Shown here: in pieces, positions 18,229 through 25,665 of the stretch
How positions within the stretch are numbered: position 1 is the stretch's first letter
Layout: every line of letters begins with the position of its first letter
Source: Deltaproteobacteria bacterium
Lineage (GTDB): Bacteria; Desulfobacterota; Desulfomonilia; UBA1062
Reading direction: 5' to 3'
NCBI GenBank assembly: GCA_018433085.1
Contig: JAHDRW010000008.1
Location: 186,001-250,000 of the forward strand
Length of the DNA stretch: 64,000 nucleotides
The notes under the pieces: model-generated
Databases searched by the model: none
The model's input: the letters and a program-made list of their open reading frames with translations, nothing else
What the model was told of the DNA's origin: nothing
Made by a program: the position numbers and the translations under genes

Positions 18229-18645
18229 TCAATCGCCGATGATCTTTACCAGAACCCGTTTCCTCCTCCTGCCGTCGAACTCGCCATAGAAAATCTGCTC
18301 CCAGGGGCCGAAATCGAGCCGGCCGCCGGATATGGCGACCACCTCCTCCCTGCCCATGACCTGGCGCTTGAGATGCCCGTCCGCATTATCCTCTCCCACA
18401 TTGTGCCGATAGCGGGAAACCGGCTCGTGCGGGGCAAGCTCTTCCAGCCACCGGGCAAAATCATGGTGAAGCCCGCTCTCGTCGTCGTTGATGAATACAC
18501 TGGCAGTGATGTGCATCGCATTGACCAGCACCAGCCCCTCCTTCACCCCACTCTCGTGGAGGCACTCCTGCACCTGGGGCGTTATGTTGATAAACTCCAA
18601 GCGACTCTTTGTGTTGAACCACAGCTCCTTCCGGTATGATTTCAT
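18229..18645 (-). CDS. YjbQ/UPF0047 family protein (secondary thiamine-phosphate synthase type)
   Basis: 138 residues from ATG 18645, the normal length for UPF0047. Diagnostic stretches: [33 protein letters not shown], the RYRHN...[13 protein letters not shown] block with conserved metal-site His residues, [13 protein letters not shown] and RKRVLVKI. E. coli YjbQ has weak thiamine-phosphate synthase activity, but the main role is not settled. The open frame extends to 18780, but those 45 residues match nothing. The decayed PH-like gene lies just upstream on the same strand. Confidence 0.9.
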   Translation of the reverse strand: MKSYRKELWFNTKSRLEFINITPQVQECLHESGVKEGLVLVNAMHITASVFINDDESGLHHDFARWLEELAPHEPVSRYRHNVGEDNADGHLKRQVMGREEVVAISGGRLDFGPWEQIFYGEFDGRRRKRVLVKIIGD

Positions 18646-18803
18646 CCTGCGGGATCCCCCTCCTCTTTTTTTCTCGTTCCCTTCATCCGGCGAACGAGAT
18701 TCTTTTTCAGCAAGGCCCGGGGCATCGAGAGGGCTTCCGGACCGTTCCGCTCTCGACTCCCTCCCGAGCGCACCGCACAAGCAGACGACACAACGGCGTA
18801 AAG

Positions 18804-19115
18804 CCGCCGGACGCCCCTGATCTGCCCCAGGGAAAACCGCTTTCCCGGAAAACCCGGGCCGAAAAATATCACCATCCGGTCATCCGTGACCTCCACGGCC
18901 ATGGAGGAGAAAAAGAGCCCCAGAATGATCAGCAGAACGCCCGTAAAGAGCGTGCCCGGGTTCCAGTTGTTCCGCGCCGACAGAACAATCACCAACAGGG
19001 CGGAGCCGAATAGTCCGCCCGGCGAGCACACGGCCCTTTTGTGTGTGTTTATAGTGCATCGCTTCCGGCTTCCCTTAAAAAGAACCCTTAAAACAAGGCC
19101 TCCATACCCTACCAT
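18804..19115 (-). pseudogene. Degenerate PH-like membrane protein fragment
   Basis: In the minus-strand frame the stretch from about 19043 to 18804 reads as two hydrophobic segments (GSALLVIVLSA and LFTGVLLIILGLFF) followed by [19 protein letters not shown] and [11 protein letters not shown]. That resembles small membrane proteins with a PH-like beta domain (usually LTVEVDD...FGPG...F.L..I...). The expected continuation, a W-Y-G-W-G-I-R type segment, is absent and the frame runs into low-quality sequence, so the gene looks broken. ATG 19115 is only a possible start. This is a weak call from pattern alone. Confidence 0.4.
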
Positions 19116-19150
19116 TGTATAGTACCGAAAAGGGCTCCCTGCCTCAATAC

Positions 19151-19190
19151 CCCGGCAACGGCCCGTCAGAGGGCGCCGTGCGTTGCCGGG
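19151..19190. repeat. Nested inverted repeat
   Basis: A perfect 10-bp stem (19151-19160 with 19181-19190) encloses an inner 4-bp stem (GCCC/GGGC). It lies upstream of the decayed PH-like gene. No T-run, role unknown. Confidence 0.45.
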
Positions 19191-19379
19191 CGGCCCTTGT
19201 GTGTGGCGGCGGGTCCCGCCATACGCAAGGGTGGAGTGGAACGGAAACCGCAAAAGATGACAGGCTCGTGGGCATGGGCTTCAACTGCTCATGGACATCT
19301 CCACAACCTGCACATCGCGGCGCGGGGCACCGGGAAAAATATCCAGACCGCGCTCTCTTGCCATGCCCGGGAATGGCTG

Positions 19380-20039
19380 TCAACCGCGCGCCCGTTCACG
19401 CCTCCTCTCCGCAAGCCACCCCAGCAGCGGCGGCACCCAGCAGAGGTTCGCGACAATGGTCTCAAGGGCGGTCAGAATCTGGGTGGAAGGGCTGAACCCC
19501 GACATTCTCGCAAAAAGGAGCCCCAGGGGGACAATCAGGATGAGCTCGAGCCCGGAGACCATGACCGGACTCGCGAAATAAGACCGCACGGCGCGGCCTG
19601 TGGTCGGGGTCTTTCGCCTGAGATACACGAACCCGGACACATTGCCCCCGATCTGATCGGAAAGCGCATAGAAAAATGGGATGTAAAACCCCTCCACCCC
19701 GTATACATCGACACCCGCAAGGCGGCTCACGGCATCGATGAGCCAGGGAAGCGCGATCCCGAAAAACTTCCCCCAGCCATAGGCCTCCGCCATGCTGGAA
19801 GCCCCTCCCGCAATCCTCCTGCGTATGGCGAAGATCCCTTCGAAGATGCTCTCGCCTTCTCCTGCCAGGGTCCTCACCATCCACTGCCCTATAGCGCTCC
19901 TGGACAATGCCAGCGAGTCGAGGACGACCGCGAGGGCAAGCCCGCCGACAAACCCTGTCAGGGTAAACTTGAGTAGCTCGCCGAACCCTTCCTCCGGCTC
20001 TTCCCCTGCGACCTCGTTTTCTTCACGCTCTTCGTTCAT
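19380..20039 (-). CDS. Uncharacterised membrane protein
   Basis: 219 residues from ATG 20039, with no family I recognise. It starts with an acidic cytoplasmic stretch (MNEEREENEVAGEEPEEGFG). Hydrophobic segments follow at roughly 24-44, 92-108, 118-140, 159-179 and 188-212. An Arg-rich tail comes last (ERRRERARG), so the ends probably face the cytoplasm. A longer frame to 20141 exists, but Met at 20039 fits the acidic start. No clear ribosome site is visible. It lies 32 bases downstream of the thioesterase gene on the same strand and may be co-transcribed. Confidence 0.7.
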   Translation of the reverse strand: MNEEREENEVAGEEPEEGFGELLKFTLTGFVGGLALAVVLDSLALSRSAIGQWMVRTLAGEGESIFEGIFAIRRRIAGGASSMAEAYGWGKFFGIALPWLIDAVSRLAGVDVYGVEGFYIPFFYALSDQIGGNVSGFVYLRRKTPTTGRAVRSYFASPVMVSGLELILIVPLGLLFARMSGFSPSTQILTALETIVANLCWVPPLLGWLAERRRERARG

Positions 20040-20071
20040 GACACGCGGCGGCCTGGCCGCTCCCGAAAGGG

Positions 20072-20554
20072 TTATCCGCCCCCGGCAGCGAGCTTCATGT
20101 GCTCGGGCATGAGCACGGACACCACCTCGCCCCGGACGCACTCTGCGCCTCCGGCAGACACCGTGACCTCCACCACGACCTTGCGATCGCCGATCTCCCT
20201 TACCCTGCCCCTGAGGGTGAGCCGCGTGCCCAGAGGGGTGGGCTTAAGATAATCGACATGGAGAGACGCGGTGACAAAGCGGAGCGCCGGCTCCGTGCCC
20301 ATCTCCCTTCCCTGCCGCCGGTACGCCGCTGCCGATGCCGTGCCCGTGCCATGGCAGTCGATGAGCGACGCGATGAGCCCCCCGTAGACGTACCCGGGAA
20401 CCGCGATGTGATAGGGTTCGGGCAGAAATTCGGCAACGCTCTCATCCCCGTCCCAGAAACTCTTGAGTTTGTAGCCGTGATCGTTGAGCCTGCCGCACCC
20501 GTAACAATGGCTCAGGTCGTCGGGATAGTAGTCCTGGAATCCTCTGGCACCCAT
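20072..20554 (-). CDS. PaaI/hotdog-fold thioesterase family protein
   Basis: 160 residues from ATG 20554, which has an excellent AAAGGAGG site. The hotdog core is visible: CYGCGRLNDHGYKLKSF near the start, then VPGYVYGGLIASLIDCHGTGTA, where the usual HGG is replaced by YGG before the catalytic-helix Asp (D65 region), then LHVDYLKPTPLGTRLTLRGRV and the closing strands. These proteins hydrolyse acyl-CoA thioesters. The CxxC near the N-terminus (C17, C20) recurs in this subgroup. The open frame continues to 20740 without family match. Substrate is unknown. Confidence 0.85.
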   Translation of the reverse strand: MGARGFQDYYPDDLSHCYGCGRLNDHGYKLKSFWDGDESVAEFLPEPYHIAVPGYVYGGLIASLIDCHGTGTASAAAYRRQGREMGTEPALRFVTASLHVDYLKPTPLGTRLTLRGRVREIGDRKVVVEVTVSAGGAECVRGEVVSVLMPEHMKLAAGGG

Positions 20555-20849
20555 GTCGTTCCTCCTTTTATCAAATGATGATCCTGTATTGGCTGAGATC
20601 AGATCATACCACAAGTGCGGAGCCGGGAAACAACCCTTTTCCCGGTCTCCGATCCAGCACCCCTGTGACCGGGCGGCGGCGAGGCGTCGCAAAAACGCCG
20701 CAGGCCCCCTTCCCTTCGAACATGGTCCTCGTGCAGTCATGACGGGCGAGGATCCCCGTGGCTATCGCCGAAACGGCACTGCCCCTCCACGCAGTCCGGC
20801 CGGTCCTCCTCGACCCGGGCACGGCGAAAGGATGCCCCCCGCACGTTCT

Positions 20850-21818
20850 CTATGGTCCGGACGGTTCCCCGGGGCCACTCCTCCTGCACGCCCCCCGGTG
20901 CATCCGGCATTCCTCGCCCTGAAGCTCCAGCTCCACGGTGGAATGGGCTATGTCGTGGCCTGCAATGACTCTGCGGATCTCGTTCTTGAGACAGGCCAGA
21001 TCGTCCGTGGTCTGGTCGCCCTTCAGGGACGCGTGCATGGTCAGGACGTGATGATACCCGTCCAGGGTCCACACATGGGCATGATGGGTGCCCGTGATAC
21101 CCGGAATCCGCCTGATCTCCCGCTCGATTCCCGGGAGATCCACCTCCCGGGGAACTCCCTGGAGAAATATGTTCATGGTGATCCGGAAGCCCTTGAGCAC
21201 GTTAAAGAGCACGTAGAACGTGATCGCGATGGACAGAACGGCATCCAGCACCGGGACCTTCCAGAAGAGGAGAACGATCCCTGTGACGAGGATGGCAAGC
21301 CAGCCGAGAACGTCCTCCAGGAGATGCCACGCCACGATCCGCGCATTCATTCCCTCTTTGCCCCTGAGTCTCAGGGCGGCCAGCCCGTTTACGAGGATAC
21401 CCACCACGGCGAAGGCCACCATGCCCGGGGCATGGGAAGGCTGGGGAAAGAAAAGCCGGGGAATGGCCTCGGAAAGCACGAAAATCGCCCCCACCACCAG
21501 GGTGATAACGCTGATAAGCGCACCCAGGAGCGAGAATCGCCGGTAGCCGTAAGAGAAGTACTCGTCACCCTCCCGCCGGGAAATTCGTTCGAAATACCAG
21601 GCAGAGCCCAGGGCGAAGCTGTCTCCGAGATCGTGGACCGCATCCGCGAGGATGGCCATGCTGTTTGTCCAGATCCCGCCGGCGATCTCGAGCACGGTGA
21701 AGATGAGGTTGATGAAAAACGCCAGCCGGATGCTCTCCGACACATCATGGTGCGCGTGCGCGTGGCCTCCAGTCCCGGGCCCGCCCCTGGTGCCGCTGTT
21801 CACATGGTTGTCGGTCAT
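20850..21818 (-). CDS. Cation diffusion facilitator (CzcD/ZitB-like metal exporter)
   Basis: Inner-membrane proton-coupled exporter, usually of Zn2+ (also Co2+, Cd2+). The 322 residues start with a His-rich tail (GGHAHAHHDVS). Six transmembrane helices span residues 30-205. The zinc site is formed by NSMAILADAVHDLGD in TM2 (HxxxD) and ARIVAWHLLEDVLG in TM5 (HxxxD). The C-terminal cytoplasmic domain has GTHHAHVWTLDG and HSTVELEL. The ATG is preceded within 40 bases by two near-identical direct repeats and a TATAAT-like box, so expression may be metal-controlled. Confidence 0.93.
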   Translation of the reverse strand: MTDNHVNSGTRGGPGTGGHAHAHHDVSESIRLAFFINLIFTVLEIAGGIWTNSMAILADAVHDLGDSFALGSAWYFERISRREGDEYFSYGYRRFSLLGALISVITLVVGAIFVLSEAIPRLFFPQPSHAPGMVAFAVVGILVNGLAALRLRGKEGMNARIVAWHLLEDVLGWLAILVTGIVLLFWKVPVLDAVLSIAITFYVLFNVLKGFRITMNIFLQGVPREVDLPGIEREIRRIPGITGTHHAHVWTLDGYHHVLTMHASLKGDQTTDDLACLKNEIRRVIAGHDIAHSTVELELQGEECRMHRGACRRSGPGEPSGP

Positions 21819-21825
21819 GGTTTTA

Positions 21826-21863
21826 TTATAGGGTTTTCTCCACGGGTTTATAGGGCTTTTCTC
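21826..21863. repeat. Direct repeat upstream of the CDF exporter gene
   Basis: TTATAGGGTTTTCTC (21826-21840) and TTATAGGGCTTTTCTC (21848-21863) are direct repeats 22 bases apart differing by one inserted C. Read on the minus strand, each contains CCCTATAA, and the proximal one gives a TATAAT box 6 bases before the exporter ATG. They may be paired regulator sites or a duplicated promoter element. Confidence 0.5.
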
Positions 21864-21959
21864 ACGGATATCCGGGTGATGAACGGCGGGACATCCTACG
21901 CGTGCCGGTGCCCGGGTGATCCATGGACATTCGCACGATGATCGGGCCGCAGGCCCTCT

Positions 21960-22373
21960 TCAGGAGACGTTTCTGTTTTCGGTCAGGCCGAGCCACACCG
22001 TGGCGTCGTGCGTGTCACGGAACACCTGGAGGTCGATCTGCACATTCCCGGTGTCAAGGAGAATATCGAAAACCCTCGACAGACCATATGCCAGGTTCGT
22101 CTGGGCAATGATGGCCCACTTGAGCGTCCTGTCCTGAGGGAGACAGCCCCTCACGACCCGCACGTGGCTCATGATCTCGTCTGAGGTGAGGGTTCCCCTG
22201 GCATTTCTGAGATCCGTCAGCCCGCTGGTGACATGCGTGAAATCCGGGCTGCCCGCAAGCAGACGCACCGAATCGTTGAGGATGTTCAGGCCGATCCTGC
22301 CCTGATGCCTGATACGGGCGAATCCATGACGCCGGTCAATGCTGATTTCAAAAAATCCATCCTTACTGCTCAT
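21960..22373 (-). CDS. SpoIIAA/STAS-like protein
   Basis: 137 residues. It starts with beta-rich FFEISIDRRHGFARIRHQGRI, then a helix (NILNDSVRLLAGSPDF), then GLTDLRNARGTLTSDEIMSHV and AIIAQTNLAYGLSRVFDILL. This layout resembles the SpoIIAA-like/STAS family of small alpha/beta proteins that bind lipids or regulators. A conserved phosphorylatable Ser cannot be assigned with confidence. It lacks an adjacent anti-sigma kinase or phosphatase, so a partner-switching role is only a possibility. Confidence 0.65.
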   Translation of the reverse strand: MSSKDGFFEISIDRRHGFARIRHQGRIGLNILNDSVRLLAGSPDFTHVTSGLTDLRNARGTLTSDEIMSHVRVVRGCLPQDRTLKWAIIAQTNLAYGLSRVFDILLDTGNVQIDLQVFRDTHDATVWLGLTENRNVS

Positions 22374-22791
22374 AGCGGCCTTTCCGGAAACAACCGGGCA
22401 CTATGGCCGGTCCGTGGGGGAAAGACCGGGTGCCTTTTCCCGTTGTCGCACCGGCATCGATCAGCATGCCGCCGCGACCCGACTCTGTTCACCGGGTCTC
22501 ACAGCAAGACCGTGCCGGAGCAGGCGGACGAGAACCGCAAAAGGCATGGTAGCGGCGGCACTGCTTGAAGCGATGGATATCAATAAAGTAACCTTACATT
22601 ATAATGAGATGGACCGGCAGAGGCAAGAGGGCACGTGATTTTTATCCCGATGTTGACTCCCCCGGTCGAATGGGGCAGAACATACGGTAAATACCGCGCA
22701 TGTCCCCGTTTCTGCCCGAAGGATGGTACGAACGTCGTGCTTCCTCTTTAGATTCCTTGGTGCGGGGCGCGTGAGAGCAGGGGGATAACCC
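22374..22791. other. Divergent intergenic region
   Basis: 418 bases between the SpoIIAA-like gene (-) and the DUF362 gene (+). Open frames here have no ribosome site or family match, and I see no RNA gene. Confidence 0.4.
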
Positions 22792-24090
22792 ATGGCCAAG
22801 GTTCGATTCGAAGATATCGCGCAGGGAATCGACGAGGCGATTTCATCGCTCTTCGATGCCTTCGGCGGAGGCCGCAGCCTGCTGAAATCATCGCGCGACG
22901 TCTACCTGAAGGTCAACGGCATCGACTTCAAGCCGCACGTTTTCACCTCGCCCGCGGTGGTCTCCGCGCTGGTGCGCTACTTTCAGCAGCAGGGCGCGCG
23001 CCATGTCTACGTCATGGAGAACAGCACCCAGGGCAATTTCACCAGGCTCGTGTTCGAGATCTGCGGGATGAAACAGGCCTGCACCTCGACCGGGGCCGTC
23101 CCGGTCTACCTGGACGAGACCGGGGAGATGCCCATGTTTCTGACCGGCATCGAGTCGTTTGTCCAGATCCCGGACTTTATCCACGAGCGCCTCATCACCC
23201 GGCGGCAGGACAATCTCTATATCTCCGTGCCCAAGCTCAAGACCCACTCCATGACCACGGTGACGCTGGGTATCAAGAATCAGTTCGGCCTCCTCCACCA
23301 GAAGAGCCGGATCCCGGACCACAACTACCGGCTTCACCAGAAGATCGCGGACATCTATGCCAATATCCGTCCGGACTTCACCCTCATCGACGGAATCGAG
23401 GCGACAAACTACGGCCATTACCCGGCGCTCGCACAGAAAGAGCTCTGCGTGGTTCCCAAGAACGTGCTCATCGGGGGGGACGACCCCATGGCCGTGGATG
23501 TGGCGGCGGCTGAGTTCCTGGGGTTTTCCCTGGGCGAGGTCGAGCACCTGAGGCTCGCGGCGGAGTACGGATTCGGGGAATCCGATTTTTCGAAAATCGA
23601 GATCGAAAACCGGGAGATCTTCGAACAGCGGCGGCAGAAGTTCCGGTGGGACCTGCTGGAGAAATTCCCCCCCGGGGTGAAAATCATCCGGGGAAGGACC
23701 CGGTGCTGCGCCGAGGGGTGCAGGCGCAACACCGAGGCCGTGCTCGAGGTGTTCGGCCAGGACTATGCCTGCAGGGGGAGTTTCACCATCCTCATGGGCA
23801 AGGGGATCCGGCCTGAGGACCTGGTGGGCGTGACCGGTCCGGTCCATATCGCGGGAGACTGCGCCATCTCCGAGTGGTATCCCGAGATGTGCCGCCGCGT
23901 GGGCAAGCGCAACATTACCCTTTCTCCGGGGTGCAACGACCTGGCGAAAACCATCGAGGGCCTTGCCAAATGGCTCCACATCTCGCCGCTGAAGCTGGTG
24001 CCCCTCAATCCGCTCAAATCGCTTCTCCTGCTCGCGCAGGCAAGGATCCACGGTACCAGAGCGAACATCCCGCCGGTCCTGAAGCTCTGA
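22792..24090 (+). CDS. DUF362 domain protein with Cys-rich C-terminal domain
   Basis: 432 residues. The DUF362 part covers about 1-290, with LKVNGIDFKPHVFTSPAVVSAL, VMENSTQGNF, SVPKLKTHSMTTVTLGIKNQFG near 143-164 and DGIEATNYGHYP near 203. The C-terminal 130 residues are unusual for DUF362: RCCAEGCRRNTEAVLEVF, YACRGSFTILMGKGIRPEDL, GDCAISEWYPEMCRR and LSPGCNDL place seven Cys there, possibly for metal or Fe-S binding. It has no classical 4Fe-4S ferredoxin motif. The gene converges on larE with a gap of 11 bases, so it is not in the lar operon. Biochemical role unknown. Confidence 0.8.
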   Translation: MAKVRFEDIAQGIDEAISSLFDAFGGGRSLLKSSRDVYLKVNGIDFKPHVFTSPAVVSALVRYFQQQGARHVYVMENSTQGNFTRLVFEICGMKQACTSTGAVPVYLDETGEMPMFLTGIESFVQIPDFIHERLITRRQDNLYISVPKLKTHSMTTVTLGIKNQFGLLHQKSRIPDHNYRLHQKIADIYANIRPDFTLIDGIEATNYGHYPALAQKELCVVPKNVLIGGDDPMAVDVAAAEFLGFSLGEVEHLRLAAEYGFGESDFSKIEIENREIFEQRRQKFRWDLLEKFPPGVKIIRGRTRCCAEGCRRNTEAVLEVFGQDYACRGSFTILMGKGIRPEDLVGVTGPVHIAGDCAISEWYPEMCRRVGKRNITLSPGCNDLAKTIEGLAKWLHISPLKLVPLNPLKSLLLLAQARIHGTRANIPPVLKL

Positions 24091-24101
24091 ACAGCGCCCC
24101 T

Positions 24102-24914
24102 TCAGGAGGACTTTCTCCCGTCCTGCCTGACCGGACGATTGAGCTTGCCGCTGGAGAAGCCCTCGAGATCAAGGGTGACGAACAGGAACCCCAACTCTCT
24201 CAGGGTCGCAACGATGAGGTCCTTGTGGGCGAGCGCCCGGTCGAGCTCTTCGATCTCCACTACTGCGGTCTCCAGGGGGAAATAGCGCACCCGGCACACG
24301 GCAAAGCCCAGCCTCTTCAGGAACGACTCGGCCTCTTCCACTCTCCTGAGGCGCTCCCGGGTGATTTCCATGCCAAAGGGAATCCGTGAACACAGGCAGA
24401 CGGTATTGGACTTCTCCCAGGTGGGCAGGCCCATCTGTCGTGAGTATTCGCGGATCTCGTCCTTGGTGACGCCGAACTCCACGAAGGGCTGCCAGATGCC
24501 GTCCTCCTGCGACGCCCGGATGCCCGGACGGTAGTCACCCAGGTCGGAAACGTTCATGCCGTCGGCGATGAGCGTTATGCCGTGACCCCGAGCCCAGCTC
24601 CAGGCGACCCGGTTTCTGATCTTCCTGCAGGTGTAGCAGCGGTCGGGCTGGTTCCTGGAAAAGGCGGGGTCTGCTTCCATCTCGTCGATGGAGACCACGT
24701 CGCAGGGTATGCCGATGAGCTCGGCCAGCATCCGCGCCTCGGCCGCCTCTTCGCGGTGGATGATGGGGCTGAAGAAGGTGAGCGCGCGGACGTTTCTGCC
24801 CAGGACGTCGTGGACGAGCCTGGCCAGAAGCGTGCTGTCGAGACCGCCGGAGAACAGGACCGCCATCTTCCCCCTGTCTCTGACGACGTTTTTCAGGGCA
24901 TCAAACTTGTCCAT
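24102..24914 (-). CDS. larE: ATP-dependent sacrificial sulfur transferase LarE
   Basis: Third step of nickel-pincer nucleotide (NPN) synthesis: adenylates the pyridinium dicarboxylate intermediate and adds sulfur. The PP-loop is SGGLDST at 22-28. RCYTCRK (C93, C96) and NTVCLCSRIPFG (C173-x-C175) mark the Cys sites; the classic L. plantarum LarE uses a single sacrificial Cys at about this second position. The Cys-x-Cys and an extra Cys pair fit the LarE class that carries a [4Fe-4S] cluster and can turn over catalytically. The length of 270 residues is normal. Its start overlaps the larB end by 14 bases, so it is the last gene of larC-larB-larE. Confidence 0.93.
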   Translation of the reverse strand: MDKFDALKNVVRDRGKMAVLFSGGLDSTLLARLVHDVLGRNVRALTFFSPIIHREEAAEARMLAELIGIPCDVVSIDEMEADPAFSRNQPDRCYTCRKIRNRVAWSWARGHGITLIADGMNVSDLGDYRPGIRASQEDGIWQPFVEFGVTKDEIREYSRQMGLPTWEKSNTVCLCSRIPFGMEITRERLRRVEEAESFLKRLGFAVCRVRYFPLETAVVEIEELDRALAHKDLIVATLRELGFLFVTLDLEGFSSGKLNRPVRQDGRKSS

Positions 24915-25665
24915 TCGTCCGTCTCCTGATGGATGTGAGGATCCTCGCCGCGGCAGAGGCCGCGCCCACGCTGTTGCCGATGTTCAGCACCAGCAGTCCG
25001 GGCACGCAGCTCTGGAGCATGGCGCAAAGCGCCGTCTCGCCGCCCCCGCCGAACCCGTACCCCACGGGCGTGGGCACCGCGATCACGGGCTTGTCGGTCA
25101 GGGACGCGACCATGGTGGGCAGGATCCCGTCCATGCCGGCGAATACGACGAGCACGTCCGCCTCCCGCGTCTGGCGGATACCCAGAAACGGCCGGTGCAG
25201 CCCGGAAACTCCGAAATCGAACGCCCTGATCACCCGTGCCCCGATCTCTTCGAGCATGAGCGCGCACTCGGCGGCATAGGGCGCATCCGCGGTGCCCGCG
25301 GTCAGCACCCCCACGGTACCCAGCTCCTGCGGGCGCTGTTCGGACGTCGAGATCGCCATGAGGCTGCCGGCCCTGACGATCCGTGCCTGGGGGAACGCCT
25401 CGGCGACCGCGCGGTCCTGCTCGTCGTCCACGAGCGAGACAAAGGCCCTGCCGCCGCTGTCGAGAAAGCTGCGCACGATCCGCAGGATCTGGTCCGTGCT
25501 CTTCCCCCGGGCGTAGACCACCTCGGGGAACCCGGTGCGGCGGTGCCGGTGCAGGTCGAGGAGAAAATCCTCGCCCTGTTCGTAGAGCAAACGGATGATG
25601 CCCTCCTGGGCCTCCTCGATCTCGACCTCGCCGGCGCGCACCTTCTCCAGCAGGTCCCGGATCAT
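24901..25665 (-). CDS. larB: Nickel-pincer cofactor biosynthesis protein LarB
   Basis: First NPN step: carboxylates and hydrolyses nicotinic acid adenine dinucleotide, giving pyridinium-3,5-biscarboxylic acid mononucleotide. The C-terminal two-thirds resemble PurE: GVLTAGTADAPYAAECALMLEEIG at about 118-141, VFAGMDGILPTMVASL near 174 and GYGFGGGGETALCAMLQSC near 202, then VLNIGNSVGAASAA. The N-terminal part has GFPEVVYARGKSTDQI. The length of 254 residues is typical. Its ATG overlaps the larC stop (ATGA) and its end overlaps larE. Confidence 0.95.
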   Translation of the reverse strand: MIRDLLEKVRAGEVEIEEAQEGIIRLLYEQGEDFLLDLHRHRRTGFPEVVYARGKSTDQILRIVRSFLDSGGRAFVSLVDDEQDRAVAEAFPQARIVRAGSLMAISTSEQRPQELGTVGVLTAGTADAPYAAECALMLEEIGARVIRAFDFGVSGLHRPFLGIRQTREADVLVVFAGMDGILPTMVASLTDKPVIAVPTPVGYGFGGGGETALCAMLQSCVPGLLVLNIGNSVGAASAAARILTSIRRRTNGQV

